DNA of 64,000 nucleotides from Diphasiastrum complanatum (Eukaryota > Streptophyta > Lycopodiopsida > Lycopodiales > Lycopodiaceae): contig CM055095.1 of assembly GCA_029204225.1 (NCBI GenBank), positions 47,566,510-47,630,509 of the forward strand. The letters run 5' to 3'. Under the pieces are notes generated by a model. The model was not told the origin of the DNA, ran no database searches, and saw only the letters and a list, made by a program, of their open reading frames with translations. Position numbers and translations under genes: made by a program. Position 1 is the stretch's first letter. The number at the start of each line of letters is the position of its first letter. Positions 28,258-40,203 of the stretch are shown piece after piece.

Positions 28258-29850
28258 TTAAATCCATGTCCTCCTAGAGTAATCATTTATGAAAGTCATA
28301 AAATAATATGCTTTCCCCAACGACATGGTCTTCATTGGGCCGCACAGGTCACTGTGAATGAGTTCCAGTGGTTTCTTAGCTCTTGCAGCTCCACCTTTCT
28401 TGAATGTCTCCCTGTGATGCTTTCCCATGATGCATCCTTCACATATTGCATGATGATCATCCTGCAACGTCGGTAACCCTATTACCATCTTCAGCTTCAC
28501 CATCAATCTCAAGCTCCCATAGTTCAAATGACCAAGTCTTATGTGCCACAACTCAGATTGAGCTGCTGTTGAGATAGCCAAGCCATATTCACCTGGTTTT
28601 GCAGCATCCAATTTATAAAGGCCACAGTTACTATCTCTATAACCCTTCGCCACCACTTTATGGTTGTGGTTCATATCCTTCATAAGGCATCCATCCTTGA
28701 CAAATTCAACTTTAAGATGTTGATTTGCCATTACACCAACAAAAAGCAAACTCTTTTTGAGTCCAGGAACATAAAGTACATTAGGGATGTATTTAATTTT
28801 GCCATTAGGAAACTGCACAAGTACATTGCCCACACCCTGTATCTGGCATTCCTCTCCATTGGCTTGAGTGACCTTATCCCCATTATGGATTGGTGAGAAT
28901 TTTTCAAACCAATCACGTTTCCCGGTCATATGCCTTGTGGGCCCTGAATCTATGAACCATCTAGCACCATCATCAACTTGGGATGCCAATGCCGATGAGA
29001 AGACACTTGTCTCATCATCTTCTCCATCATCTTCGGCAATGTTTCCTTGTTGAGTCACTTTTCTCGCCTTTATGTCCGCTTTCTTCTTATAACACTCGCG
29101 TGCCCAATGGCAATAGTAACCTTTGCCTTTCTTCTTCTTTTTCCCTTTTGATGACGACTCTCCCTCGTCATAATTATCCTTGGATTTCTTAGGAATCCTT
29201 TTCCATCCTTTCTGCTTGCCTTTAGCAAGCAAGGCTTGATCCTCCTCTGGGGTTTGCCTTGACTTCACCACTTCGCTACACTGCTCTTCTTGCAACATGA
29301 TTCTGTGGAAGTCTTCAAAAGTAGGCAACCTCTCCCTCGAAGCAATGCCGCTCACAAACATATGTAGCCCTTCCGAGACATCGCTCATTGTGGTATGTAC
29401 CAATTCAATATCCCTAATTGGTTCTCCAATCGCCACAAGTTGATCTCTCAGCTCCTTTATCCTGGTGAAGAAAGATCTCACTGATTCACTTTCTTCCATC
29501 CTTATTGCGTTCAATCTCGACTTCAAGAACATGGCTCGAGCTGGATTGCAAGTTTGAAATTGCATTCTAAGAGCTTCCCAAGCTCCCCTAGCCATCGTGG
29601 CATCACTTATATGAGTGATCACATGGTCTTTCACTGAAAGATTGATCAAGGACAATGCTCTCTGCGCCTTTTTATCAAAGGCCCTTATGTCACCTGGAGT
29701 GGTATTTGGCCGGACTTCAATACCTGCCACGATCTCCCACAACTCTTTCTCCATCAAAATGCTCTTCATTTTGAATTTTCAGATGTTGTAGTTAGAAGCC
29801 CCATCAAGTTTGCTTGCATCGCCCAAAATTGCCTCATTGATGTTTGCCAT
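28258..29850 (-). pseudogene. Copia E gag-protease-integrase start
   Basis: The frame opens at an ATG at 29850 (MANINEAILGDASKLDG) and is open to 28258 except for one TGA at 29779-29781, where the family normally has Trp (SNYNIW). Gag core motifs include SVRSFFTRIKELRDQLVAIG. The zinc knuckle is shortened to YYCHWAREC, so the second Cys and spacer are deleted. Protease has WFIDSGPTRHMTG with the active Asp kept. GAG-pre-integrase LWHIRLGHLNYGSLRLMV leads into integrase with ELIHSDLCGP. The second core motif reads FINDYSR instead of FIDDYSR. A stop follows. Confidence 0.9.
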
Positions 29851-31086
29851 CTCCAAACTGCTTGAAACTTCACCTGTAGGCTATAAAGTGTATGTTGGAG
29901 CCAACCGTGATGTCAAAAATCAGTAATAATGACCTACAATTTTTAGCTTACTAGGCCACCCGCCGCTCTTTCGCCAAATTGAAAGCCAAACTGGAGTTGT
30001 TTTTCGAAATGCTTCTCGTCACCAACTCCCAGCTTCCTGCCCAATGGAATGGTAAAATCACTTCTGGTGCGCTTTGAACACTTTCTCCATGACAATCACT
30101 CTATTTTGGTGTACCATACTTGCAAGTACAGTCAGGGTGTAGCCTTTTGTTTGGCCAAAATAGGCTAAAGGAGGTGAAAATAAGGGCAATTTGGATTTTT
30201 GAACTGTTTCTTCAGTGTGAAGAAACTTCACCCTTCAAAATCTTGGGACCCAACAATTTTTTCAGTTTGAAAATTTTTAATAAAGTTGCAATGCACTTTG
30301 CACTTCAGACCCCTTCAGACTTTTTCACATCAATCCAACGGATCCTTTAAATCCAACGACCCACCCATCGTGTAATAACCATTGTCGATCTGTGTGATTC
30401 GAGATCTGACGGCTTTCCACGCTTTTGTGTGTTGATCAAGGGCCTTCGAAGCACCAAGCACTTCGGGCGCTAACTCACTAACTGATCTGGGTGCGCGAGA
30501 GGTCCTGTGACCTCTCCTCCTCTTCTCTCTCTCTGCGATGGACTCTTCTCTCTCTTCACAGGCTATGGCTGCTCCCTGTGGACCGATCTGGCTGCTTTCT
30601 TCCTCCACGGCCAGTAGCGGCCTCCCTATTGCTGAATCGCACTATTAGGACGCCCATTCTCAACAACTTACAGCTCTGAAAATGGCCTCCTACAAGAAGA
30701 TATCCCAGATTTTGCACTTTGAAACCCTAGCAACTTTGAAGAGAAGGATATATTGGGCTTTACTCAGACTTTCCTTGAGCTTTCACTTGCAGCTCCTATC
30801 GGGCTGAGGTCGCCCTACTGCAGGCAATCTTCTATTCCAAACTGCTCTTCAAACGGTGTTCAATTGGATTCAAACCAATCACAAATGCCAAGCAACCCTC
30901 CAGAAGAATTTTTAGCTTCAGTCTTTGCTTGCTTTCTGATTCAACCGACAATTTCCTGTTTCTGAATTCTTTTTACAGTTTTGAGCCGTTCCACGAATCT
31001 CCACAGACTCGGTTTTGTGCTTCCTAGCCAACAAACCGTCGTGAATTTGCAGCTCTCTGTTCTTGTCCGGTGATTCAAGCCACCAA
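29851..31086 (-). other. Long untranslated leader of Copia E
   Basis: About 1.24 kb separates the primer site from the gag start. It has no recognisable coding motif. A 92-codon frame at 30330-30608 (minus) is Glu/Arg-rich and probably incidental. Such leaders usually hold the RNA packaging signal. Confidence 0.5.
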
Positions 31087-31100
31087 GGACTCTGTTACCA

Positions 31101-31348
31101 AGTTAAGAAAACACAGTTTAAACACCCGACCGGATCAATCACCACAGCACAACGTCAAGTGCAACAAGACCACATAATTGCTCTCCTCAAATTGTATATT
31201 CAACTAACTCGTAAGTACAAAGATAAGTTGCTTAAAAACACTCAAAGGTCTCATAAAAGAAAGATGGCCCGATAACTCTAGAACTAAGCACACGTGGTGC
31301 TGTCGAAATAAGAAAGCACTGTATAAGTCGATCATTGCTATTTTAACT
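31101..31348 (-). repeat. 5' LTR of Copia E
   Basis: Partner of 25509-25756. On the element strand the LTR ends ...CTTAACT and the primer site TGGTAACAGAG follows at once, which fixes the boundary independently of the repeat comparison. Confidence 0.93.
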
Positions 31349-31353
31349 ACATT

Positions 31354-32119
31354 TACAATCCAATATGTTCAACTTGCTTAGAGATTTGATGAAGAGGCTT
31401 TGGAACATTGTGAACTTGAGAACTGGCATGGATTGAAAACTAGGTATATTTGCATGAGTACATTGATTATCTATTCACCACTTTGTCCTTTGATTTCAAG
31501 GGGAATCCCTTCCTTTTTAATAACAATAAAAGGTTGATTGATACCTCTAAGCAGGGATGTGTGGGAGTAGGGCTTGTTAACATTGAATCCATGGGGAAGT
31601 GTTTCTTTTTAAATTTCAAGCTAAGTTTGAAATTTAAAGCCAAGAAATTAGTCCTTCTTGTGGGACCTTACACTCATGGATGTAACTTTTTAGTAGTTAC
31701 TAGATATTGTGGAAGTTCCACATAGAATATGCTTCCAATATAGAAGTTCTAGTTTCAATAGAGCTACACTTCCTCCCAAAAATATGTAAGTTAGTGCTCA
31801 TTGACATCCTAGAGGACTCAAAAAATGTCTTGTTGATTGTCTCTCCTAAAACATTATAGTTCTTCCCATATGCATAACTTATATTATATGCGAAAATGTT
31901 AGAGCCTATTAACAAATCTATCTTGCTCTACTAACTTGATAAAAAACAAAGAGCAATCAATCTAGTCAGAAGTTGTCCAAGATTCTTGCTATTGATGTCA
32001 TAGATTGAAACATCAAAAAATGCAATCTAAAAGTTCTCCTGGATTAAGGGAAACATGTGTCCATTAAAGAGAATTCGTTGACCTACATTGGTCAAAACTC
32101 TAGATACACATGGATAAAC
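31354..32119. other. No gene seen
   Basis: AT-rich sequence right of element E. A 91-codon plus frame at 31450-31725 has no motif I recognise. Confidence 0.5.
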
Positions 32120-33066
32120 CAAAATGTGGAAATCACATTATCTTCTGGCAATGGGTCCTTATGCTCTGCTTGATCGGATATATCTTTTGTATCAGCAGCA
32201 ATAGTGGTGTTGATAGTTGTATCAACAACAACATCAGTAACTTGGTCAGCGACATCCTGGATCTACTCGATTCTGAAACTCGCAGCATCCTAGTTGTCGT
32301 CCTCCCCATTCTCTACATCTGCCATGGTGGTATCTGCAGCAGCATCGGTGGTGTTAGGTATGGAGTCCTGTGCAGCTTGACTCATCCCTGCATCATCATC
32401 AACAATTTTTATGACAGTAAGATCCACTTGCTGTGGAGCTGCAAGTGTGGTCATCCTCCTTTCCGACAACGTCAACTCTCTTGACATCAAAACACTATAA
32501 TGCAGGCACAAATGGGAGAGGTGAGCTACTTAAGTTGCATACTTGCCATGCTTCATTGACCTGTGGAAGGCTTTGAAGGCGATGGCAGCGAAGTTGATAT
32601 GCTCTCTCTTGATGGCCGAGAGTAGATATCCAACATTTGTCACTGCAATTGTTGCGTCAACGTCCGTTGCAAATAGGACTTGGTTGCAATACTTGTAGAA
32701 GTTCCTCAGGGCCGCATCTTTGATTATGAAAACCTTATATCCCTTGCTTGGCATATAGAAATTGGCATGGAAGAGATTTTCTTCATCAACATCCTCCCTG
32801 GATAAAGCTGGAGGTATTGTGCCTTCACTTGGTAAATGGAGCGCAGTAGCAAAAGTTGCCTCCAAGACATCCATCCTAACTCCTCAGACCTATGATGAAA
32901 CTGCAACGTCCGTGACCTCAATCAGCCCCTAAACTATAGATCGATCAACTATCAGGGTATAGCCGAGTCCGCAACAATCAGCTAACATTTGAAATTCCTC
33001 CAAATTCAGCCTGCTGCATACTTTCCAATTGACATTGGCTAGTATGACAGATTGAGTGGAAGCCAT
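32120..33066 (-). pseudogene. Decayed unrecognised ORF
   Basis: One minus-strand reading frame can be followed from an ATG at 33066 (MASTQSVILANVNWKVCSRL) to about 32120 without frameshift but with about six nonsense codons. The best preserved part (32530-32874) includes ENLFHANFYMPSKGYKVFII and VTNVGYLLSAIKREHINFAA. The C-terminal part is rich in Asp, Ala and Thr. Substitution-only decay over about 315 codons suggests a former real gene, perhaps a retroelement gag or plant transposon protein. I cannot assign a family. Confidence 0.45.
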
Positions 33067-33572
33067 TGCTTAGGATCGTAAAAATTTCAGCTTGATTGAT
33101 CACGAAATGCTAGCAATTGATCGCAACAGATGGTAGTAGCACACAGTGAGCAAGCAAACAAGCATAAAATCTAGAAGCTTGATCACGAATGCTGATGAGG
33201 TAAATGAAAAATGACGAGGAACTTGGAGTAAGTAGCAAAACAGTCAAAAAATCAACAATAAAGGTGGCACATGGTTTTATGTGTACATGTGTCAACAGAA
33301 AAGACATTCGCTGTCATGCAATTACTAAAGGTCCAACGTATAATTAGAGAAATGATTATAGTATGAATAGGCTAGCTATTTGGTACTATAGAATATTTCC
33401 CTACGATATCGAAAGCTCAGGATAGAAAATAAAAAGAAGAATCGGATCTAACTTATCTGATTTATCGGTCAACATTATGAGTGAACAATCGGGATGTAAC
33501 ACACATTCAATGAATGAGTGAATAACGAAATAAATAAAAAATCAGAAAATAAAAAATAAAAAATAGAAATAT
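33067..33572. other. Possible decayed Gypsy F 3' LTR
   Basis: No gene seen. ACCGATAAATCAGATAAGTT (minus strand, near 33440-33480) resembles DNA at 38650-38710 beyond the Gypsy F primer site, so an old 3' LTR may lie here. Confidence 0.35.
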
Positions 33573-33780
33573 TTACACGTAATATTTCTTTACACGGGAA
33601 CCATTTACTCTCGTCGGCTGCAAATTTTCTTGTAAATATGCTAGCTGAAGAGATCCATTATCAAAGATTTCAATAACTTTATACGGACCCATTGAATGAG
33701 TATGTATCTTTCTTGGAAACTTGATATGACGATTATCATATAGAAGAGCAAAGCCTTCCTCGCGCAAAACAACCTTCTTT
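33573..33780 (-). pseudogene. Gypsy F integrase C-terminal end
   Basis: The minus frame reads KKVVLREEGFALLYDNRHIK, then SMGPYKVIEIFDNGSLQL and VNGSRVKKYYV before a stop. This is the GPY-type C-terminal domain of Gypsy integrases. It is the natural continuation of the plus-strand block at 33781-35262. Confidence 0.8.
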
Positions 33781-35262
33781 ATGAAACTCTTGGACGTCCC
33801 AATTTTGAGACCTCTTGATTGGGTAAGGACATTTCATGTTTATGTGGATGTTTTGTCACTTGCAATTGGAGTTACCCTAAGTCAGAAAAATGATGAGAAA
33901 CGAGACTATCTTGTACTATGCAGGGTGTCAGTTAAGCATCTCAGAAAAGAATTATTCGACGATGGAACGTGAAGGACTTTGAATGACTTTTTCAATGAAG
34001 AAGTTTTGACATTATTTGTTGGGATATCATGTCGACCATTATGCGGTAAAACATCTGGTTAATAAACCAGATCTTTCGAGCCGAATAGCTAGATGGGTGC
34101 TTTTGCTGCAGGAATTTGATTATCAAGTGGAGGTACGCCAAGGGAAGTACCACACTAACGTGGACTATTTATCTCGCTTAAATACAGGATTCGTTACTAA
34201 AAATCTAAGTGATGAATTTCCTGATGAAAATATTATGTTATTATCTGCCGAAGATTCATTATATCTCGACATAATTGATTATCTTCAAAATTAAAATTAT
34301 CCACTTCTTTTTTATCTTGAACAAAAGAAAGTATTCCAACATAAGGTTGTCCCGTATATGATAAGGAATAACGTACTTTACAAAATGGGACCTGATGAAG
34401 AGCTTCGCAGATGTCTTGAACTGATCGATATTCCGAAGGTTATTATAGCCATGCATTTAGAAGATGCAGGAGCACACTTTGCAGTATTAAATATTGTAAA
34501 GAAGATCTTAAATGCTAAGTACTGGTGGCGATGTACAAAGATGTTGTAGTGTTTGTAAAAACCTGTGATCCTTGTCAACGAGTTGGGAAACCAACTCCTT
34601 CAATGTACTGGCCACTTACGCCGATACTTCCACTTGCACCATTTGAAAAATGGGCATTGACTTTGTTGGACCGATAAAGCCTGTCACTCACTATACTAAA
34701 AGAAGTTATATTCTTGAAACAGCTGACTATGCGACTAAGATGGTTGAAGCAGAAGCGACGAAAAGGAATGATGCAAAAATCGTTGTAGAGTTTCTCTTTT
34801 GGGACATTATAACCTGTTACGGTTGTCCATTGGAGTTAGTAAGTGATAGAGGTACACATTTTTTAAATGATACAATATGCCTACTTATTAAACAGTTTAT
34901 GATTAAACACCAGAAGACAACTCCGTACAACCCAAAGGCTAATGGTTTGATTGAGCGAGTCAATGGCATTTTGTGTAAGATCCTAAATAAGATCACCACA
35001 GCGCACACATCCTGATAATGATCAAAAATTACCTTTTGTCCTATGGGCATATAGAAATGCTGAAAAGGTGACCACAAAACAAACTCCGTTTATCAAGTAT
35101 ATGGCATGCACCCGATATTGCCGATAAAGTTTGAAGTACCGACATATCGTGTACAAATTGAAACTAGATCTAACGAGCAATCGAGCTTAGACAAGAGATA
35201 CTTAGCAATCAGAAAACTAGCGGAGAATCGTAAACAAGCGTTGATCGATATGACAAAGATTC
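33781..35262 (+). pseudogene. Gypsy F RNase H-integrase block, inverted
   Basis: Plus-strand pieces in order: RNase H start (PILRPLDWVRTFHVYVDVLS, LAIGVTLSQK), RNase H end (LVNKPDLSSRIARWVLLLQE, FDYQVEVRQGKYHTNVDYLS), the integrase zinc-binding end (HLEDAGAHFAVLNIVKKILN), then the core (GIDFVGPIKPVTHYTKRSYI, CPLELVSDRGTHFLNDTICL, TTPYNPKANGLIERVNGILC) and LPFVLWAYRNAEKVTTKQTP. It ends near KQALIDMTKIQ. Stops separate the pieces. Orientation is opposite to gag-pro on one side and to the integrase C-terminus on the other. Confidence 0.85.
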
Positions 35263-35263
35263 A

Positions 35264-36219
35264 GTTGACCCATTCACTGTTGAGTATTGGATAAATGATT
35301 CCTGACTTCAAGTATTTGTCAAGTTCATCTTTGACCAGCATTGAATACTTAGGATTGAGCCTATATTGGCGTTGGCATATTGGTACCACTCCTTCTTTCA
35401 AGTCCATTCGGTGTTGCCTTTTAAATCTTCCATAGTCCGGGCAAAAACATCATGATATTTGGTGAGCAGGTCCGTGTATTGTTGTTTCTCTTTGTCAGAT
35501 AATAGTTTGGAAATTAACAAGGATTTGTCAAGTATGACCTCGATAGAGAGAGTATCATTTGGGTTAATCATACCCACAGTCGTATTGGTTGAAGAATATT
35601 CTTGTATTTCTCATTGTGAAGGCTGTGCATTGTCTGCACTGCCAGATAATTCAGTCTCGTAACAATCTAGATAATTTGTTTCTATGTCTTCTTCTTATGA
35701 AAAAATATAAAGTGCATAAGACGATTGCTCGGACGTAAAGCTTGTATCTGATTGAGCAGTTTCTCCTTCATATAGCTCACGTTGTCATGTGATAACATGC
35801 TCGTACAACTTTTCTTGTTTATCATGTTCTCCAGTTCAAAACCGCAACTCCTTTTTCTTCCAGTGAACACTGACATTTGCTTGATATAGCCAAGGTCTTC
35901 CGATAAGGACGAAGTAGTTACCCACTCTGACTGGTCAGATTACAATGAAGTTCATGATAAAAGGTATATCTTGGATATATATCGTGACTTCTTTTAGCTC
36001 ACCTATAGGCTTCCTCCTTGTCAAGTCGACAAGTTTGATCTTTCTCTGAGTAGGCTGGATATCAATAAGTCCAAGTGCATGCGCCGTATCTTCCGTCATA
36101 ATATTGACGCTTGACCCGGAGTCAATTGGTACTTTTTTCAATTGAACACCCTGAGATAGAGACGTCAATCTCTGGCGCTCGCAGGTCTCCAAGGTCAACA
36201 ACAAGAAGTGATATCTCAA
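35264..36219 (-). pseudogene. Gypsy F protease and RT start
   Basis: 35935-36219 is an aspartic protease with KKVPIDSGSSVNIMTEDTAH, active Asp kept, and IYIQDIPFIMNF. After broken sequence, 35264-35560 shows the region before and at the start of RT: KQQYTDLLTKYHDVFART, then LKEGVVPICQRQYRLNPK and KSGIIYPILNSEW. The frame stops at the inversion junction near 35263. The RT fingers, palm and catalytic Asp pair are absent. Confidence 0.78.
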
Positions 36220-36839
36220 GTAGAGGAATCTTCTTCTTTCTCCTTGTTTGCGATAGACTCTTCAACTGTTTTCTATAATTGTTCTTGTCCAATAGAAGCT
36301 CAAATGTGATATTTGGCCTTAAGGAGCCAATATCGAGAACAATATCATACTACTTCTTTGTTTGCAAACTGAAGTCTACAATAGCATTGGATAACTTTGA
36401 ACTTAGTGGAACTTCCTCCTATTCAAAAATGACCTTCTTTTGAAGCGGATTGGATTTAAGTTCTTCTTCGATTAGAGTTTTTGCTTCCTCAGCAACATCC
36501 TTCTTAAACATCTTAGCAGTGTTTTTGTCGTAATCAGAGTCATCCTTCAAGTCTTTTTGAGAAAGAGACTTGTTCTTCAACTTCTTTGTTGGATGCTTTC
36601 GCTTATTCTTCCGAGTCTTAGCTAAACTCTCTTTCATTGGTTTGGGTGATTTTGAAGTGCTCCAAGTGGAAACTTTGCAAATATCTTCCAAATCAGTTGG
36701 CCAATTGGTATCAGTGACCAACAGAGTGCCTTCGTCAGAGCATTCAATTCTCTACATGACTGCATCTTCCTGCTTCTTCTTTATCTCCGGTTTAGCACCT
36801 GGAGATTGAACATATTTGTACAGCACCTTCATCTTTTGG

Positions 36840-38454
36840 GGCTTTGAGAAGTCTACAGCTAGATGTCCTTCTCCCGAGCAGTTTGAACACAATGGGACAT
36901 AACCAATTAGTCAGCGAGGCTCCGGGCAATCGGGTGAATAATGGCCTTGCACGCCATAGTTATAACAGCTACCTGCCAACTTCTTCGGCGGTAGATTGAC
37001 TGGTGTATAGATAGTCTTCTGATTTGAATTTATCATCTGAACAAGTGCAAAGTGTTTTTGGTTTGGGCTGCAACGTTGGTGCAGATGATCCTTGCACATA
37101 AAAACAGTGCTCCTCCGGATCTGTTTCATAAATATACGGAAGATCTCCATTTGCACTCTCAACATAAGAAACTTGTTTAACTTTACATTCATGGTTAGAG
37201 TGACTTGGAGCTCCACATCTGGTACACCAGATGTTTGGATCAGAAGAAGGTGCTTTCTGCCGCTTATCCAATACTTCAGATATCTATGCTTTTAAATCTT
37301 GCATTTGCTTCAACAAATCCGAAATATTCTTTTTCCAAACCTTGTTGATCTTTGGGAGATGGTTCCTTGGAAGGCTTGGACTTCTTTTTAGTTTGTTTCT
37401 CCTTCATGTGGTCCTTATCATCTTCAAAAGAATTTGAGCTCTCCATGTCGGAATCTATACTAGAACTTGATGACTCCAAACTATCGGATGAATCCTTTTT
37501 CGAGCTCGAATCATCAGACAAAGCTGATGTCTTCTTCTTTGTCTTCTTGCTATAACGACGCTTCCAAGTAATCTTTGACATTTGATAATTTTTTGTTGCT
37601 GCGATAACTTCGTCCAAGGTATTCATGGTTCCTTGTCGGCAGTACTTGTCAATCTTACTTGGCAGCCCTGCAAGGTGCCATTCTATCTGCATTGCAATAG
37701 GATAAACACCCACCAATTTTCCAATTAAGTTTTTTACCTTTTGGGTGTACTTTCTCAATGACTCATTTTCTTTCTTTTGAACAAAGTTTAGTCGTGCAAG
37801 CACTCGGGCAAAGTAACCAATTTCATAGAACTGGGTGAGAAAGGCTTTTCTTAGCAGGTCCCAAGTATTAACGACTGCACGATCCATTTGGCTGTACCAA
37901 ATTCGGGCTTGTTACCACATCAGACCAAAAAATATGCGTAATTTATCTGTATTCATTCCCTCACTATTGGAAATAACAATGGATTCAAACTGGTATATAT
38001 AACTATTAGTGTCATTTGAAGAAGTTCCCTTGAAATAATCATACTTGATTTTTGAACTGGAATTGAATTGGTTTTAAAGTGGGTCCATTTCTGGTTCATG
38101 ATTGGGTTTAGGATCAATATCAAGATCTGGATTTGGATCGGGATATGGATTTGGATTTGGATTAGAATCTGATTCAAGATCGAAGTCAGAATTAGGATCT
38201 GGTTTAGGATCTGGATCTGGATCTGGATTAGGATCAAGATTACCAATAGTCTCAAGAAGTTCAAATTCAGGTTCTGTTTCGGGTTTATCGAGTAAGTTAT
38301 TGAAATAAACTTCAGCTTCTTGATAAGTGGTAAAAAGTGGTGTGCCGCGCTAAAAGGATTGTTGAAGACTTTTGAAAAAGTTATCACAGAGGCTTTTGTA
38401 TCTTTCCAAATGCTCAGCTCTAGATCTGCTTGAACCACTTCCTACATTTGGCAT
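36840..38454 (-). pseudogene. Gypsy F gag remnant with three zinc knuckles
   Basis: A frame opening at 38454 (MPNVGSGSSRSRAEHLERYK) runs to 37276 with three nonsense codons. Residues about 80-130 form an Asn/Asp-Pro repeat (plus-strand hexamers GGATCT/GGATTT). The gag core follows (TWDLLRKAFLTQFYEIGYFA, LARLNFVQKKENESLRKYTQ, WHLAGLPSKIDKY), then a Ser/Lys-rich stretch. Three knuckles follow in shifted frames: CTRCGAPSHSNHEC (intact), CYNYGVQGHYSPDC (second Cys is Tyr) and CSNCSGEGHLAVDF (last Cys is Phe). It would have been the particle-forming, RNA-binding protein. Confidence 0.82.
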
Positions 38455-38514
38455 TCATCTTTAACTGACAAACATCTAAATCCAACAGATTAGGAATCCC
38501 CAACAACGGCTCCA

Positions 38515-40203
38515 AAAATAAGCATATGTCGTGCTATACTTATCTTAATTGTAAGTTTAGGAGTATCGGCGACCCGTATCACCGGTTAGGATATGGTTTT
38601 GAGCATATAAAAGCAAAAGATATCGATGCCGACTAATCTCATATCGAACATGTTGCATTACTGATTAGTGTATCCAACTTATCGCCCAATCCGATATATC
38701 GGTCTGTGCACCTAATAAAGTTTTTCAGACAAGCAAGTTTGTTGCATCAGATAAACCAAATTAGATAAATATACAAATGTCTCAGTACAATTCAAATGTA
38801 GTCCAACAATCTATCCTCAACAACAGAAAGCGCTCATTCAAAAGAATGACTGACTATTGAGTTAAACTGCACAAGTATCCATATGCAAATTTCAGAGCAT
38901 TGATTTACAGCAACATAGAGCAAGCTTTAGGATGTGCACCTCATTGCTTTGAGCTTTTTACCAATTATGAGTTCTGCACACTCCTTGAATTGTTTGAAGA
39001 GGTTGAAAGCCTCCGATTTTTACTTTATGAAATAAACAGCTGTTATTTTCAAAAATTCATCAATAAATAGAATAATTTGCACCAACATAACTCTAGTACC
39101 ATGTTGGAGTTGAAAAAAAGGATAGAAGACTGACACAAGTAAAACTGCATTGAATATATACAAATGTCGGGCTTTGTAGAATTATTCTTCTTTAGTGCAT
39201 GATTGTGCCTATCAAATTTGAACCATACTATTGAGACAAAAGTCATGTTGATTTTGATTTTTGAGATGATCAAAATCTATGAGACTGATTATGTAGACAA
39301 ACATGAATAATGAAGTATTGATAAGCACTTAAAAAACTATAAGTGAACGAAAAAATAACATTTGATTGGAAAAACATACATTCATTCTAATGTAATATTG
39401 AATGCAATAAAATTGTAGGATTGTATTCATTAAGTAGCATGTACAAATAAGATGAATTACAAGCACAAGACTATAGCGGATGCAATCATGTACTCATAAA
39501 CAATTTTGAATATTGGTCATCTTTGTAAAATGCTGCTAACAATACTCTATCAAGAATTGAGATTTTGAATCAGTTGACTTGATTGATTCTATTTTTTTCT
39601 AGATCTTTAGTTCAAGAAATGATCAGCTATTTATACTAGTTAATAATGTTAGATGGGCTTATCTAACAACAACCATTTAGCTAGGTCACAATTGGCACTT
39701 AGCCATATTGAGTAGATCATTATTGGCTCTTAGCCACATTGTGCTATCACTTATCTAGTTAGAATTCATAATTGTGATTCATAAGGATTCGTAAGTAGTT
39801 GTAATAGTGAAGCTCCATAAGCAAGCATAAAGACCCAATTGTAAAATGCAAGCTCTTAAGCAAGCGTAAAACATATGCTAGTAAGTAAATGTAAGAGCTC
39901 GTAAAAGATCGTGAAAGATTGTGATGTGAGCTCGTAGGCACACATAAGTGGCCATAGGCAATCAGAAACTTGGTTCAAGACTCTCATGTATTTCTGTAGT
40001 CTATTCAATAATGCGAGTAAATATGTAGCAACTAGATAAATGAATGGATGTAGATTAAAAATATAAATATATAGAGAGAAGGATAATAATCCAACAAGAT
40101 CAACAAAAGACTACACACTTTGCATTCTATACTGATCATCAACCTTTGATATACCTAGTTAAACAGAACCTACAACATAGGGAGAATCACTAGATGGGTA
40201 TTC
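38515..40203. other. Possible Gypsy F 5' LTR, then no gene
   Basis: TGTCGTGCTATAC at 38527, just beyond the primer-like site, could be the LTR edge; the outer end is not determined. The rest up to 40203 is AT-rich, with no supported coding frame. Confidence 0.4.

Larger units (their letters stand above)
25509..31348 (-). mobile_element. Complete Copia element E with non-TG..CA LTR ends
   Basis: The element is bounded by two 248-bp direct repeats (25509-25756 and 31101-31348) and flanked by a 5-bp target duplication ACATT at 25504-25508 and 31349-31353. The primer site (31087-31100, TGGTAACAGAGTCC on the element strand) abuts the right LTR, and a polypurine tract (25757-25767, TTGAGGGAGAG) abuts the left LTR. 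Gag, protease, integrase, RT and RNase H follow in Copia order on the minus strand. LTRs begin AGTTAA and end TTAACT, not TG...CA. The LTRs differ at about 11 of 248 positions, so the insertion is not recent. Coding frames are broken. Confidence 0.95.
33573..38514 (-). mobile_element. Ty3/Gypsy element F with an internal inversion
   Basis: On the minus strand, from the right: a primer-like site at 38497-38514 (TGGAGCCGTTGTTGGGGA), gag (38454-36840), protease (36219-35935) and the start of RT (about 35560-35264). The next block (33781-35262) encodes RNase H and integrase on the plus strand. The integrase C-terminal end (33573-33780) is again on the minus strand. Turning the middle block around would give the normal Gypsy order with most of RT missing. 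All parts contain stops. Confidence 0.85.

Noticed and set aside
27625-28261. Plus-strand ORFs across Copia E
   Set aside because: They are antisense shadows of the integrase-RT frame.
37953-38438. Ile/Gln-rich minus ORF and Gly/Ser-rich plus ORF over the same DNA
   Set aside because: Both are shadows. The frame in phase with the Gypsy gag reads the hexamer tract as Asp/Asn-Pro.
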